DNA of 64,000 nucleotides from Rhizobium album (lineage in GTDB: Bacteria > Pseudomonadota > Alphaproteobacteria > Rhizobiales > Rhizobiaceae): assembly GCF_003122325.1 (NCBI RefSeq), contig NZ_QFBC01000015.1, positions 62,001 to 126,000 of the forward strand. The letters are read 5' to 3'. Below, piece by piece: positions 42,889-51,387 of the stretch. Under the pieces are notes generated by a model. The model made no database searches, was not told the DNA's origin, and was given only the letters and a program-made list of their open reading frames with translations. The number at the start of each line of letters is the position of its first letter. Position 1 is the first letter of the stretch. The translations under genes were made by a program, and so were the position numbers.

Positions 42889-44430
42889 ATGGAAAGTGCC
42901 GCACCGCTCTTTCGCATGGAAGGCATATCAAAACGTTATGGTGGCGTCCGGGCGCTTGAAAAAGCCGACCTGTCGATCCGGGCGGGAGCCATCCATGCCA
43001 TTCTTGGCGAGAACGGCGCCGGAAAATCGACGCTGATCAAGGTCATGGCGGGCGTTGTGGCGCCGGACGAAGGACAGATGACGCTCGACGGCCGGGCAGT
43101 GGAGTTTGCTTCGCCGGCTGCTGCCAACGATGCCGGCATCGTCTGCGTCTTCCAGGAGCTATCGCTGATCCCCGAACTCAGCGTCGCCGACAATATCATC
43201 ATCTCCAACCCGCCGACTCGCTTCGGCATGATCGACCGCAAGGCGCAGCGGCGACTGGCGGAAGAAGCACTGGCCCGCGCCGGTGCTGCCGACATCCACC
43301 CTCTGGCGCTGGTCAAGGACCTGCCGCTGTCGCGGCGGCAGATGGTGGAGATCGCCAAGGCGCTGGCCCGCAAGCCGCGCATCCTCATCCTCGACGAAGC
43401 GACATCGGCGCTGACGGCCGCCGACGTCTCCAAGGTCTTCGCGGTGCTGAAGCGCCTGCGGTCGGAAGGGCTGGCGTTGCTCTACATATCCCATCGCATG
43501 AACGAGATCGCCGAACTGGCCGACGACTGTACCGTCTTCCGCAACGGCAGCAAGGTCGCGAGTTATCCGGCAGGCTCCAGAAGCGACGAAGAGGTCATCG
43601 AGATGATGATCGGCCGCGAGTATCACAACGTCTATCCGCCGAAGCCGGATCGCCGGCCGCAGGCGACGCCGGTGCTCGAAGTCCGCGATCTCTCCTGGGC
43701 GGACCGGCTTCACGATATTTCGTTTTCCCTGCATGCCGGCGAAATCGTCGGCCTCGGCGGGCTGGACGGGCAGGGGCAGCGCGACCTGCTGCTGGCGCTG
43801 TTCGGCGTGTTGCGCGGGCTTCGCGGCACGGTGCTCGTCGATGGCAAGCCGGTCGATATCGGCAGCCCGGCGCAGGCGCGCGAACAGGGCATCGGCATGG
43901 CGCTCATTCCCGAGGACCGCAAGACCGAGGGCCTGATGCTGCCGATGACGGTGCGCGACAACCTCTCCTTCGCCGCCCTCGACCGCCTGACCCGCGGCGG
44001 CATCATCGACAGCGCCAGGGAAGACGATTTCATCGACCGGATGATGACGCTGCTTGCCATCAAGGCTGGGAGCCTCGATGCGCCGGTCGGCGCGCTCTCC
44101 GGCGGCAACCAGCAGAAGGTGGTCATCGCCAAGTGGCTGATGCGCCAGCCGCGCATCATCCTCCTCAACGATCCGACGCGCGGCATCGACGTCGGCACCA
44201 AACAGGAGATCTACCAGCTCTTGCGCCGGCTGGCGGACGATGGGGCGGCGATCCTGTTCTATTCGACGGATTATGCCGAGCTGATCGGCTGCTGCGACCG
44301 CGTCCTCGTGCTCTATGACGGGGCGGTGAAGCGGGAGCTGGCGGGTGCCGAAATCACCGAACATGCCTTGATCGCCAGCGCGCTCAACATCGGCTCCGGC
44401 GAAACCGTCCAGCAGGGAGCGGCGTTATGA
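42889..44430 (+). CDS. Sugar ABC transporter ATPase, CUT2 type (second operon)
   Basis: 513 residues with two nucleotide-binding domains. Domain 1: GENGAGKST, VFQELSLIP, LILDEATSAL and YISHRMNEI are normal, but the signature reads LPLSRRQ instead of LSVGQQQ. Domain 2: the P-loop is replaced by GLGGLDGQGQ, the signature LSGGNQQK is intact and Walker B reads ILLNDPTRGID (Asp to Asn, Glu to Asp). Only the site built from domain 1 and the domain 2 signature should hydrolyse ATP well. ATGA overlap couples it to the next permease. Confidence 0.92.
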   Translation: MESAAPLFRMEGISKRYGGVRALEKADLSIRAGAIHAILGENGAGKSTLIKVMAGVVAPDEGQMTLDGRAVEFASPAAANDAGIVCVFQELSLIPELSVADNIIISNPPTRFGMIDRKAQRRLAEEALARAGAADIHPLALVKDLPLSRRQMVEIAKALARKPRILILDEATSALTAADVSKVFAVLKRLRSEGLALLYISHRMNEIAELADDCTVFRNGSKVASYPAGSRSDEEVIEMMIGREYHNVYPPKPDRRPQATPVLEVRDLSWADRLHDISFSLHAGEIVGLGGLDGQGQRDLLLALFGVLRGLRGTVLVDGKPVDIGSPAQAREQGIGMALIPEDRKTEGLMLPMTVRDNLSFAALDRLTRGGIIDSAREDDFIDRMMTLLAIKAGSLDAPVGALSGGNQQKVVIAKWLMRQPRIILLNDPTRGIDVGTKQEIYQLLRRLADDGAAILFYSTDYAELIGCCDRVLVLYDGAVKRELAGAEITEHALIASALNIGSGETVQQGAAL

Positions 44431-45407
44431 AAGACTGGCAATACCGGCTGGCCGAACACCGGGGCACGCTGACGGCGCTTTTTATCTTCGTGGTGATGTT
44501 CGTCATCTATACCGCAAACCATCCTGCGGGGTTCACTGCCAATGTCGTGCAGACCGCGGCAAACAAGGGCGTGCTTCTCGCCTTCGTCGCCATGGCGCAG
44601 ACGCTGGTGGTGATCACAGCCGGCATCGACCTGTCGATCGGCATGATCTTCCTGCTCACCAACTGCCTCGCTTCCTGGCTGGTGGTCGGCACGCCGCTGG
44701 AAACGGCCTTCGGCGTGGTCGTCGTGCTGGCCGTCGGCGCGCTCTGCGGCGCAATCAACGGCGCGATCGTCATCTACGGTCGCCTGCAGCCGATCGTCGC
44801 GACGATCGCTACGGGCGCGGTCTATTTCGGCATCGCCCTGCTTTTGCGGCCGTTCCCCGGCGGCTCGGTCAACGAGAGCCTTGCCGATGCGCTGACCGGA
44901 CGGATGTTCGGCAGCGTTCCGGCCAGCCTTGTGGCGCTTGCAGCGGTGGTGCTGCTCGTCTGGGTGCCGTTCAGCCGCTCGGTCTATGGCCGCGCCGCCT
45001 ATGCCGCCGGCTCGTCGGAAACTGCTGCCTACATGTCCGGCATGCCGATCCGGCGCGGCAAGTTCCTGGCCTATACGCTGGCAGGTTTCGTGGCGGCCAT
45101 CGGCGGGCTGTTCCTCACCTTCTTTACCTATACCGGCGACGCGGCCTATGCGAGCGGCAACGCCTATACGCTGTTCTCCATCGCCGCGGTGGTGCTGGGC
45201 GGCGTGTCGTTGTTCGGCGGCAAAGGCAGCGCCATCGGCGCGGTCTTCGGCGCGCTGGCGTTCCGGACGATCGGCGACCTCTTGTTCGTCTTCGATCTCG
45301 ACCCGCTCTGGCAGCCGCTGTTCCAGGGCCTCATCCTGCTGGTGGCGGTCAGCCTCGGAGCCTTCGCCCTCTTCCGGGTGCGCAATCGACTGGAGTGGTT
45401 TCTGTGA
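44427..45407 (+). CDS. Sugar ABC transporter permease, CUT2 type (second operon, first permease)
   Basis: 326 residues, RbsC-like, with about eight to ten membrane segments. Marks: LVVITAGIDLSIGMIFLLTN, YAAGSSETAAYMSGM and VVLGGVSLFGGKGS. The stop overlaps the GTG start of the next permease (GTGA). It pairs with that protein as a heterodimeric channel, unlike RbsC, which is usually a homodimer. Confidence 0.92.
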   Translation: MKDWQYRLAEHRGTLTALFIFVVMFVIYTANHPAGFTANVVQTAANKGVLLAFVAMAQTLVVITAGIDLSIGMIFLLTNCLASWLVVGTPLETAFGVVVVLAVGALCGAINGAIVIYGRLQPIVATIATGAVYFGIALLLRPFPGGSVNESLADALTGRMFGSVPASLVALAAVVLLVWVPFSRSVYGRAAYAAGSSETAAYMSGMPIRRGKFLAYTLAGFVAAIGGLFLTFFTYTGDAAYASGNAYTLFSIAAVVLGGVSLFGGKGSAIGAVFGALAFRTIGDLLFVFDLDPLWQPLFQGLILLVAVSLGAFALFRVRNRLEWFL

Positions 45408-46390
45408 GTGATACGGCAATGACGCGTGCAACGGACCGCAAACCAGGCTTCCTCCGCCGCTTCGACCCGGCGGTCCTCACCGCCTTCGGCTGCATCATCC
45501 TGCTTCTGGTGCTGGGCAGCTTCTATTCCCGCGCCTTCCTGTCGCCGGATTACCTGCTGCAGCAACTGAAAGTGGCATCCTTTCTCGGTGTCATCGCTAC
45601 CGGCATGATGCTCGTCATCCTGCTCGGGCAGATCGACCTTTCCGTGCCCTGGACCGTGGCGACGGGCGCGATGATGGCCTGTGCGGCGGCGGCTTATGGG
45701 CCGGTCGGCGTGGCGCTCGCCATTCCCTTCGGCATTCTCTGTGGCGTCGCCATCGGCCTGGTCAACGGTCTCGGGGTGGCCTATCTGCGCATCCCGTCGA
45801 TGATCGTGACGCTTGCCACCAATGCCGTCGCCCAGGGCGTCATGGTGGTCTATACCGGCGGCTTCTCGCCGCAGGATTCCGCCACGGCGGCCATGCGTTA
45901 CCTCGCCACCGGCGCGCTGATCCCGGGCATTCCGAACGTGGTGTTCATCTGGGCGATCATCGGCGCGGCGATGGTTTTCGTTCTTGGCCGAACCGGCTTC
46001 GGCCGCGCCGTCTACGGCATCGGCAACCGTGAGCGCGCCGCCTATCTCTCAGGCATCAACACACGCCGCATCGTCATGATCGCCTTTGCCGTCTCGGGCG
46101 GGCTGTCGGCCTTCGGCGGCGCCCTGCTCGCCGGTTATGCCTCCAAGGCGGCGCAGTCGATGGGAGATGCCTACCTGCTGCCGGCGATTGCCGCGGTCGT
46201 CTTGGGCGGAACTTCGATCCTCGGCGGGCGAGGCTCCTATCTCGGCACCGTCGCAGGCGTCATCCTCATCACGCTGCTGCAATCGATCCTTTCGGTCATG
46301 CAGATGCCGGAAGCCGGCCGCCAGATCATCTACGGCTTGGTGATCGTTCTCATGCTCCTGCTCTACGGCCGTGCGCCCGCGAGCCGCTGA
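45404..46390 (+). CDS. Sugar ABC transporter permease, CUT2 type (second operon, second permease)
   Basis: 328 residues from GTG 45404, with TGGAG 8 bases upstream inside the previous gene. It has LVILLGQIDLSVPWTVATGA (GQIDLS in place of GGIDLS), YGIGNRERAAYLSGIN and VVLGGTSILGGRGSYLGT. It is the last gene of the operon. A GGCCTG/CAGGCC dyad at 46422-46436 lies just behind it in the convergent space. Confidence 0.92.
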   Translation: MSDTAMTRATDRKPGFLRRFDPAVLTAFGCIILLLVLGSFYSRAFLSPDYLLQQLKVASFLGVIATGMMLVILLGQIDLSVPWTVATGAMMACAAAAYGPVGVALAIPFGILCGVAIGLVNGLGVAYLRIPSMIVTLATNAVAQGVMVVYTGGFSPQDSATAAMRYLATGALIPGIPNVVFIWAIIGAAMVFVLGRTGFGRAVYGIGNRERAAYLSGINTRRIVMIAFAVSGGLSAFGGALLAGYASKAAQSMGDAYLLPAIAAVVLGGTSILGGRGSYLGTVAGVILITLLQSILSVMQMPEAGRQIIYGLVIVLMLLLYGRAPASR

Positions 46391-46429
46391 TCCGCCGCTC
46401 TCTCGCGTCGGCTCCCTGCGCGGCCTGCC

Positions 46430-46630
46430 TCAGGCCAGCAGCCTTGCGAGGCTGCCTTCATTGCGGACGCCCGTCTGGAAATAATAGATGATCGAGGAGG
46501 CGAGGGCCTCGCGTTCCGCCTCGGTCATCGGTGGCTGGCGCAGGCAGAGTTGCCTGAAAACGCGCTCGCAGACTTCGATCTCTTCCTCGCGCAGCGGCAT
46601 CCTGCGATCCGAAAACTGAGTGGTGGTCAT
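46430..46630 (-). CDS. Small helical protein, 66 residues, function unknown
   Basis: I do not recognise a function. The sequence is acidic-basic and helical: MPLREEEIEVCERVFRQLC near the N-terminus, then EAEREALASSIIYYFQTGV. There is no signal or membrane segment. It is on the minus strand, converging with the sugar operon and divergent from the hydrolase gene. The predicted upstream site contains AGGTA close to the ATG. A second possible start at Met11 would give 56 residues. It reads like a conserved short rhizobial protein rather than a chance frame. Confidence 0.55.
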   Translation of the reverse strand: MTTTQFSDRRMPLREEEIEVCERVFRQLCLRQPPMTEAEREALASSIIYYFQTGVRNEGSLARLLA

Positions 46631-46817
46631 ATCCTGTACCTCCGGCGGCTATCTGGCGCCCATGCACATGAACCCCGGGTGAATGTGCCATCCCACTATG
46701 GCGAAGATAGGGGAAACCTGTTAGCGACGCGAACCGCTTCGCCTCGTTGCCGCGGCGCTTTTGCGCCGGAAGGGGCACCCAGCGCAAGGAGATTTCGTCA
46801 TTTCTGCCGCCGATTCC

Positions 46818-47597
46818 ATGCCCTTAGAAGAAACCCGATGGATCGAGACTGAAGGCGCGCGGCTGTTTTCCGCAGCCTGGACGCCACCGACAGGCGGTGA
46901 AGGCGCGCCCATCGTCCTGTTTCACGATTCCCTCGGCTGCGTCGCCCTGTGGCGCAGTTTTCCGGCGCGGCTTGCGGCGGCGACCGGGCGGCGGGTGATC
47001 GCCTACGACCGCCTAGGGTTCGGCCGCTCCGACCCGCGTCCCGGCAGGCTGGAATTTGATTTTATCGCGCAGGAGGGGCGAACGGTCCTGCCGCTGCTGG
47101 CTTCGACATACGGGTTCGACGAATTTGTGGCCTGCGGCCACAGCGTCGGCGGCGGCATGGCGGTCGAAACGTCGGGCGCCTTTCCGGACATGTGCCGCGC
47201 CACCGTTACCATCGCCGCGCAGGCCTTCGTCGAGCCGAGAACGCTCGACGGCATCCGCGTGGTGCAACGGGAGTTCGCGGACCCGGCCAACATGGAGCGG
47301 CTGGCGAAATACCACGGCGGCAAGGCACCCTGGGTTGCCGATGCCTGGATCGGCACCTGGCTGTCGCCAGCCTTTGCGCACTGGACGCTGGATGAAGCCC
47401 TCGGCCGCCTGCGCTGCCCGGTGCTGGCCATCCATGGGGATCAGGACGAGTACGGCTCTCGGGCGCATGCGCATCGCATCGCCGATGGTCGCGGAACCGT
47501 CCGCATTCTGGCCGGCACCGGACATGTGCCGCATCGCGAATGCGAGGAACTGCTTTCTGCGGTGATTGCGCGCTTCCTCCAGGATGGTTGTCCTTGA
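46818..47597 (+). CDS. Alpha/beta-hydrolase
   Basis: 259 residues of the alpha/beta-hydrolase fold. The nucleophile elbow is CGHSVGGG with the Ser, the oxyanion strand is IVLFHDSLGCVALW, the acid residue lies in LAIHGDQDEYG, and the catalytic His in GTGHVPHRE. Substrate unknown. The start is uncertain: ATG 46818 (MPLEETRW) is the first ATG, but its nearest strong ribosome-binding site (AAGGAG, 46786-46791) is 26 bases away. It is 8 bases ahead of an in-frame ATT, while TTG 46761 lies upstream of it. Confidence 0.85.
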   Translation: MPLEETRWIETEGARLFSAAWTPPTGGEGAPIVLFHDSLGCVALWRSFPARLAAATGRRVIAYDRLGFGRSDPRPGRLEFDFIAQEGRTVLPLLASTYGFDEFVACGHSVGGGMAVETSGAFPDMCRATVTIAAQAFVEPRTLDGIRVVQREFADPANMERLAKYHGGKAPWVADAWIGTWLSPAFAHWTLDEALGRLRCPVLAIHGDQDEYGSRAHAHRIADGRGTVRILAGTGHVPHRECEELLSAVIARFLQDGCP

Positions 47598-47646
47598 CTG
47601 CCGCCCGATAAAATCGGCTTGCTTCCTCCCGATGCAGACTGTAATC

Positions 47647-47669
47647 GTCAAGTCATCTGATGACTTGAC
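47647..47669. promoter_or_regulatory. GntR/FadR-type operator at the start of the GntR gene
   Basis: GTCAAGTCAT (47647-47656) and ATGACTTGAC (47660-47669) form a perfect 10-bp inverted repeat with a 3-base centre (CTG). TCATCTGATGA is a usual core for FCD-type GntR proteins. The site ends 11 bases before the preferred ATG, so it overlaps the promoter or transcript start and implies autoregulation. Confidence 0.7.
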
Positions 47670-47679
47670 GAATGAGCCC

Positions 47680-48357
47680 ATGCACCCGATCGGCAGAACA
47701 AATCTGGCGGATACAGCGGTCGAAGCGATCCGCGCGGAAATCCTGTCGAAACGATGGAATCTCGGGGAGAAACTGCCGAACGAAGCGGCGTTGTGCGCCA
47801 TGCTGTCGGTGAGTCGCGGCACGATCCGCGAAGCGGTGCGGGTTCTTGTCTCCCAGGGCTATCTGGAAACACGGCAGGGCTCGGGAACCTACGTGGTGTC
47901 CACGTCGGATGTGGTGCGGCCGATCACCATGGCCCGTCGCGCCGGGCTGCGCGACCAGTTCGAAGCGCGTTGCGCCCTCGACGTCGAGGCGGCGCGCCTG
48001 GCGGCCGTGCGCCACACGCCGGCGGTGGTTGCCAAGCTTCGCGCGCTGCTGGAGCAACGGGGCGATCATGATGGCGACAATCGCGCCGTGTTCGTCGAGC
48101 GCGATCTTGCCTTCCACAAGGCGATCATCGCCGCATCGGAAAACCGGGCGATGATCGAGATCTACGAGTTTTTTTCACGATCGATTGCCGAAACCATCGA
48201 GTCGACCCTGGGCGGCGACATTCCGGAACCGGATCGGCAGGCGCATGACGATATCGTCGATGCCATCGAAAGCGGTGATCCGGAAAAGGCCGATGCGGCT
48301 GTGCGCCGTTTCATGGCGCCGGTGCTGGCCGCCCTCGACAGGTTGCTGATGTCATGA
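47680..48357 (+). CDS. GntR-family regulator, FadR/FCD subfamily
   Basis: A 225-residue regulator. The winged helix reads GEKLPNEAALCAMLSVSRGT followed by IREAVRVLVSQGYLETRQGSGTYV in the usual spacing. The all-helical FCD domain follows, with the metal-ligand pattern DLAFHKAIIAAS and a histidine in RQAHDDIVDAI. I start at ATG 47680 because the operator palindrome occupies 47647-47669; ATG 47632 would make the operator coding. It overlaps the next transporter gene by ATGA. It probably senses a small carboxylic acid and controls itself plus that transporter. Confidence 0.88.
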   Translation: MHPIGRTNLADTAVEAIRAEILSKRWNLGEKLPNEAALCAMLSVSRGTIREAVRVLVSQGYLETRQGSGTYVVSTSDVVRPITMARRAGLRDQFEARCALDVEAARLAAVRHTPAVVAKLRALLEQRGDHDGDNRAVFVERDLAFHKAIIAASENRAMIEIYEFFSRSIAETIESTLGGDIPEPDRQAHDDIVDAIESGDPEKADAAVRRFMAPVLAALDRLLMS

Positions 48358-49619
48358 CCTTGCAGGCCGAAGAACGACAGCCGATATCCCCCGAAACCGG
48401 GCGTCCTCCTGTGACACCGGCCGCCGTAGGCCATTCCCCGCTCGGGCGCATCCTGCTGGGTGTCAGCCTTGTGCTGATCGCCTTCAACCTGCGCCCGGTT
48501 TTCTCCAGCGCGTCCGCGCTGCTGCCCGAAATCCGCACCGGCTACGGCCTTTCCCCCTTGGGAGCGACGGTGCTGACGACCTTGCCGGTCGTCTGCCTCG
48601 GCGCATTCTCTCCGTTCGCAGCAAAGCTCGCGCAACGCATCGGCACCGAGCGCGTGTTGCTGGGCGTGCTTTTCCTGCTGGCGCTCGGCACGGCGATGCG
48701 CGGCCTTTCTTCATCGACGCTGCTGTTCCTGGGAACGGCGCTCGCAGGCGCCTGCATCGCCATAGGCAATGTCCTGCTTCCGGGGCTCGTCAAACGCGAC
48801 TTTTCCGACAGGGCGGCATTGATGACCGGCTGCTACACCATGGCGCTTTGCGCCGGTGCAGCCGGTGCAGCCGGATTTTCGGTGCCGCTCGAAGGTCTTT
48901 TCGGCGGCTCCCTCGAAGCCACGCTGGCGATCTGGGCCCTGCCGGCCTTCATCGTCGGACTGCTCTGGCTGCCGCAGGCTATCGGCGGGCGATCGCAGGC
49001 GCGGCGAAGCAGCGTGCAAGTCATCGGCCTGTGGCGGGATCCGGTCGCCTGGCAGGTGACGCTGTTCATGGGCCTGCAATCGGCGCTGGCTTATTGCGTC
49101 TTTGGGTGGATGGTTCCTATCCTGCGCGAGCGCGGTCTCGACGGCGTCACCGCCGGCGCCATCGTATCCGTATCCGTCATGGTGCAGGCCGTTTCCTGCC
49201 TCGCCGCCCCGCACATCGCCGTGCGCGGCAAGGACCAGCGGCTGATCAATGTCGTGTTGTGCGGTTTTGCTGTGGTGGGGCTGCTCGGCCTGCTGTTTGC
49301 GCCGCTTTGGGGCGTGTGGTTCTGGGCGGTCCTGCAGGGCATGGGCCAGGGCGGGTTGATCGCGGTGGTGATGACCGTCATCGTGTTGCGATCCCGCGAC
49401 GCCCATGTGGCCTCCCATCTTTCGGGCATGGCGCAATGCGTCGGATACCTGCTTGCGGCCATCGGTCCGCTGGTCGTCGGCTTGATTCGCGACTGGACCG
49501 GCGGTTTTGCCTGGTGCGCCGTGCTTTTTGTCCTGCTCGGCTGCGGCGCGGCGTTCAACGGCTGGCTTGCCGGGCGCCGCCTGCATGTCGAGGCGAAGGT
49601 CGTTGCTGCGCAGAAATGA
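48354..49619 (+). CDS. MFS transporter, CynX/NimT family
   Basis: A 421-residue transporter with about 12 membrane segments. LIAFNLRPVFSSASALLPEI in helix 1 is the hallmark of the cyanate/nitroimidazole (CynX/NimT) family. LSGMAQCVGYLLAAIGPLVV in helix 10 is also typical. Coupled by ATGA to the GntR regulator gene, it is likely the regulator's main target. No cyanase gene is nearby, so cyanate transport is not supported; a small organic anion or drug is possible. Confidence 0.88.
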   Translation: MTLQAEERQPISPETGRPPVTPAAVGHSPLGRILLGVSLVLIAFNLRPVFSSASALLPEIRTGYGLSPLGATVLTTLPVVCLGAFSPFAAKLAQRIGTERVLLGVLFLLALGTAMRGLSSSTLLFLGTALAGACIAIGNVLLPGLVKRDFSDRAALMTGCYTMALCAGAAGAAGFSVPLEGLFGGSLEATLAIWALPAFIVGLLWLPQAIGGRSQARRSSVQVIGLWRDPVAWQVTLFMGLQSALAYCVFGWMVPILRERGLDGVTAGAIVSVSVMVQAVSCLAAPHIAVRGKDQRLINVVLCGFAVVGLLGLLFAPLWGVWFWAVLQGMGQGGLIAVVMTVIVLRSRDAHVASHLSGMAQCVGYLLAAIGPLVVGLIRDWTGGFAWCAVLFVLLGCGAAFNGWLAGRRLHVEAKVVAAQK

Positions 49620-49685
49620 GAATGCGTTCATCCGCCATCCGACCACCGATAGTACCCCTTCACGAAAACGAAAGCAGGTAATGCC

Positions 49686-50642
49686 GTGTCGACGATCCGT
49701 AAACCGCTGGATGTTACCGCCGTCGGCCTGATGGTTTTGATCTGCCTCGTCTGGTCGGTGCAGCAGATCGGGCTCAAGGCAACCGGCCACCTGGCAGCAC
49801 CTGTGCTGCAGATCGGCGTCCGCTCGGTCATTGCGGCTTTCTGCGTCTGGGCTCTGGTGCGCCTTCGCGGTGATCGTATCCCGTTCTCCGGCAGCACCGC
49901 CGTCACCGGTGTCTTCGTCGGGCTGCTTTTCGGATTCGAGTTCCTGCTGCTGGCTGAAAGCATCAAGCTGACCTCGGCATCACATGTCGTCGTGTTCCTC
50001 TACACGGCGCCGATCTTTGCGGCCCTTGGCCTCCATTGGAGACTGCCATCCGAACGGCTTGCGGCCGGCCAGTGGGTCGGCATCGCGCTGGCGGCAGCGG
50101 GAATTGCCGTCGCCTTTATCGGCAACGGCCCGTCCACATCCGCGGATCTTTCCTCCATGTTGCTCGGCGATCTGCTGGCATTGTGTGCCGGTGCCGGTTG
50201 GGGCGCGACCACCATCGTCATCCGCTGTTCGCGGCTCAGCACCGTCCCGGCGACGCACACGCTTTTCTATCAGCTGGCTGCCGCCGGCGTGCTGCTCACC
50301 TTGGCGGCTTTCGCCTCGGGGCAAACCCTGATCGTGCCGACCTGGCTGCTCGGCCTCAACCTGGTGTTCCAGGCATTCGTGGTCTGTTTCTTCAGCTTCC
50401 TGGTCTGGTTCTGGATGCTGACGCAATACCGCGCGTCGCAATTGGGCGTCTTGTCGCTGATGTCGCCCCTGTTCGGCGTCGTGCTCGGTGTCCTTCTTCT
50501 CGGCGAACCCTTGTCGATGGAATTCCTGCTGGGCTCCTCCATCGTTCTTGCCGGCATCGTCATCGTGACGGGTTATCCCTGGTTTCGCCAATGGCGGCTA
50601 CGCCACGCCTCGTCCATCGCTGTAAAACGCACTGCCGATTGA
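49686..50642 (+). CDS. EamA/DMT-family transporter
   Basis: A 318-residue protein with ten membrane segments arranged as two EamA repeats. GLLFGFEFLLLAESIKLTSA and VVFLYTAPIFAALGLHW are typical of repeat 1. SLMSPLFGVVLGVLLLGEPL in repeat 2 is the strongest family mark. The start is GTG 49686. Members export amino acids or other metabolites. It follows the CynX-like gene by 66 bases and may share its transcript. Confidence 0.88.
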   Translation: MSTIRKPLDVTAVGLMVLICLVWSVQQIGLKATGHLAAPVLQIGVRSVIAAFCVWALVRLRGDRIPFSGSTAVTGVFVGLLFGFEFLLLAESIKLTSASHVVVFLYTAPIFAALGLHWRLPSERLAAGQWVGIALAAAGIAVAFIGNGPSTSADLSSMLLGDLLALCAGAGWGATTIVIRCSRLSTVPATHTLFYQLAAAGVLLTLAAFASGQTLIVPTWLLGLNLVFQAFVVCFFSFLVWFWMLTQYRASQLGVLSLMSPLFGVVLGVLLLGEPLSMEFLLGSSIVLAGIVIVTGYPWFRQWRLRHASSIAVKRTAD

Positions 50643-50810
50643 AGCGGGCGTTCATCGAAACGTTTCGTCAGGAATGCGGCGGCTGCTTGCCGCGAGGCTT
50701 CGGCGGGGAGAAGGGGCAAGAGGCGACCTGTGGATTTCACCCTCGCCAGTCGCCGCCGCAAGGCGTAATGCTACCGGATCCAGAATCGCAAACGTGGAAT
50801 TGGAACGGCA

Positions 50811-51362
50811 ATGGCGCAGACAGCCCTGATTATCGTCGACCTGCAAAACGATTATTTCGATGGCGGCAAGTTTCCGCTCGTCGGCACCGAGGAAGCCGCC
50901 GCCAATGCGGCGAAACTTCTTGAAAATTTCCGCAACAAGGGCGACCTGGTCGTGCATGTCCAGCATGTGTCGACGGAAAGCGATGCAGGTTTTTTCGCTC
51001 CCGGAACCGATGGCGCCGAGATCAATCCCGCGGTCGCGCCGAACAGCGGCGAAGCAATCGTGGTCAAGCATGGCATCAACGCGTTTCAGGGCACCGATCT
51101 CAAGGCGTTGCTCGACGGCAAGAACATCGAGGATGTGGTGATTGCCGGCGCCATGAGCCATATGTGCGTCGATGCCGTGACGCGGGCAGCGTCGGACCAT
51201 GGCTACCGCGCCACTGTCGTCCACGATGCCGTTGCAACCCGCGATCTTGAATTCGGCGGCAAGACGGTGCCTGCCGCCGATGTGCATGCCGCTTTTATGT
51301 CGGCTCTGGCTTTCGGTTACGCGGCGGTCGTTTCGACCGAGGATTATCTCGGCAACGCTTGA
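50811..51362 (+). CDS. Isochorismatase-family cysteine hydrolase (nicotinamidase-like)
   Basis: A 183-residue hydrolase. The triad is visible: Asp in ALIIVDLQNDYF (about residue 10), Lys in VVKHGINAF (about 86), and Cys in AGAMSHMCVDA (about 119). A cis-peptide-forming residue pair precedes the cysteine loop as usual. Family members deaminate nicotinamide or cleave carbamoyl/ether bonds. The metal ligands of true nicotinamidases (DxHxxxH) are not seen, so PncA itself is unlikely. It is single on the plus strand, convergent with the E1 gene. Confidence 0.9.
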   Translation: MAQTALIIVDLQNDYFDGGKFPLVGTEEAAANAAKLLENFRNKGDLVVHVQHVSTESDAGFFAPGTDGAEINPAVAPNSGEAIVVKHGINAFQGTDLKALLDGKNIEDVVIAGAMSHMCVDAVTRAASDHGYRATVVHDAVATRDLEFGGKTVPAADVHAAFMSALAFGYAAVVSTEDYLGNA

Positions 51363-51387
51363 TCCGCCAAGCCGGTCCGGTTGGGGG

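Noticed and set aside
48354-49619. Cyanate transport locus
   Set aside because: The transporter family includes CynX, but there is no cyanase or carbonic anhydrase nearby, so a cyanate role is not supported.
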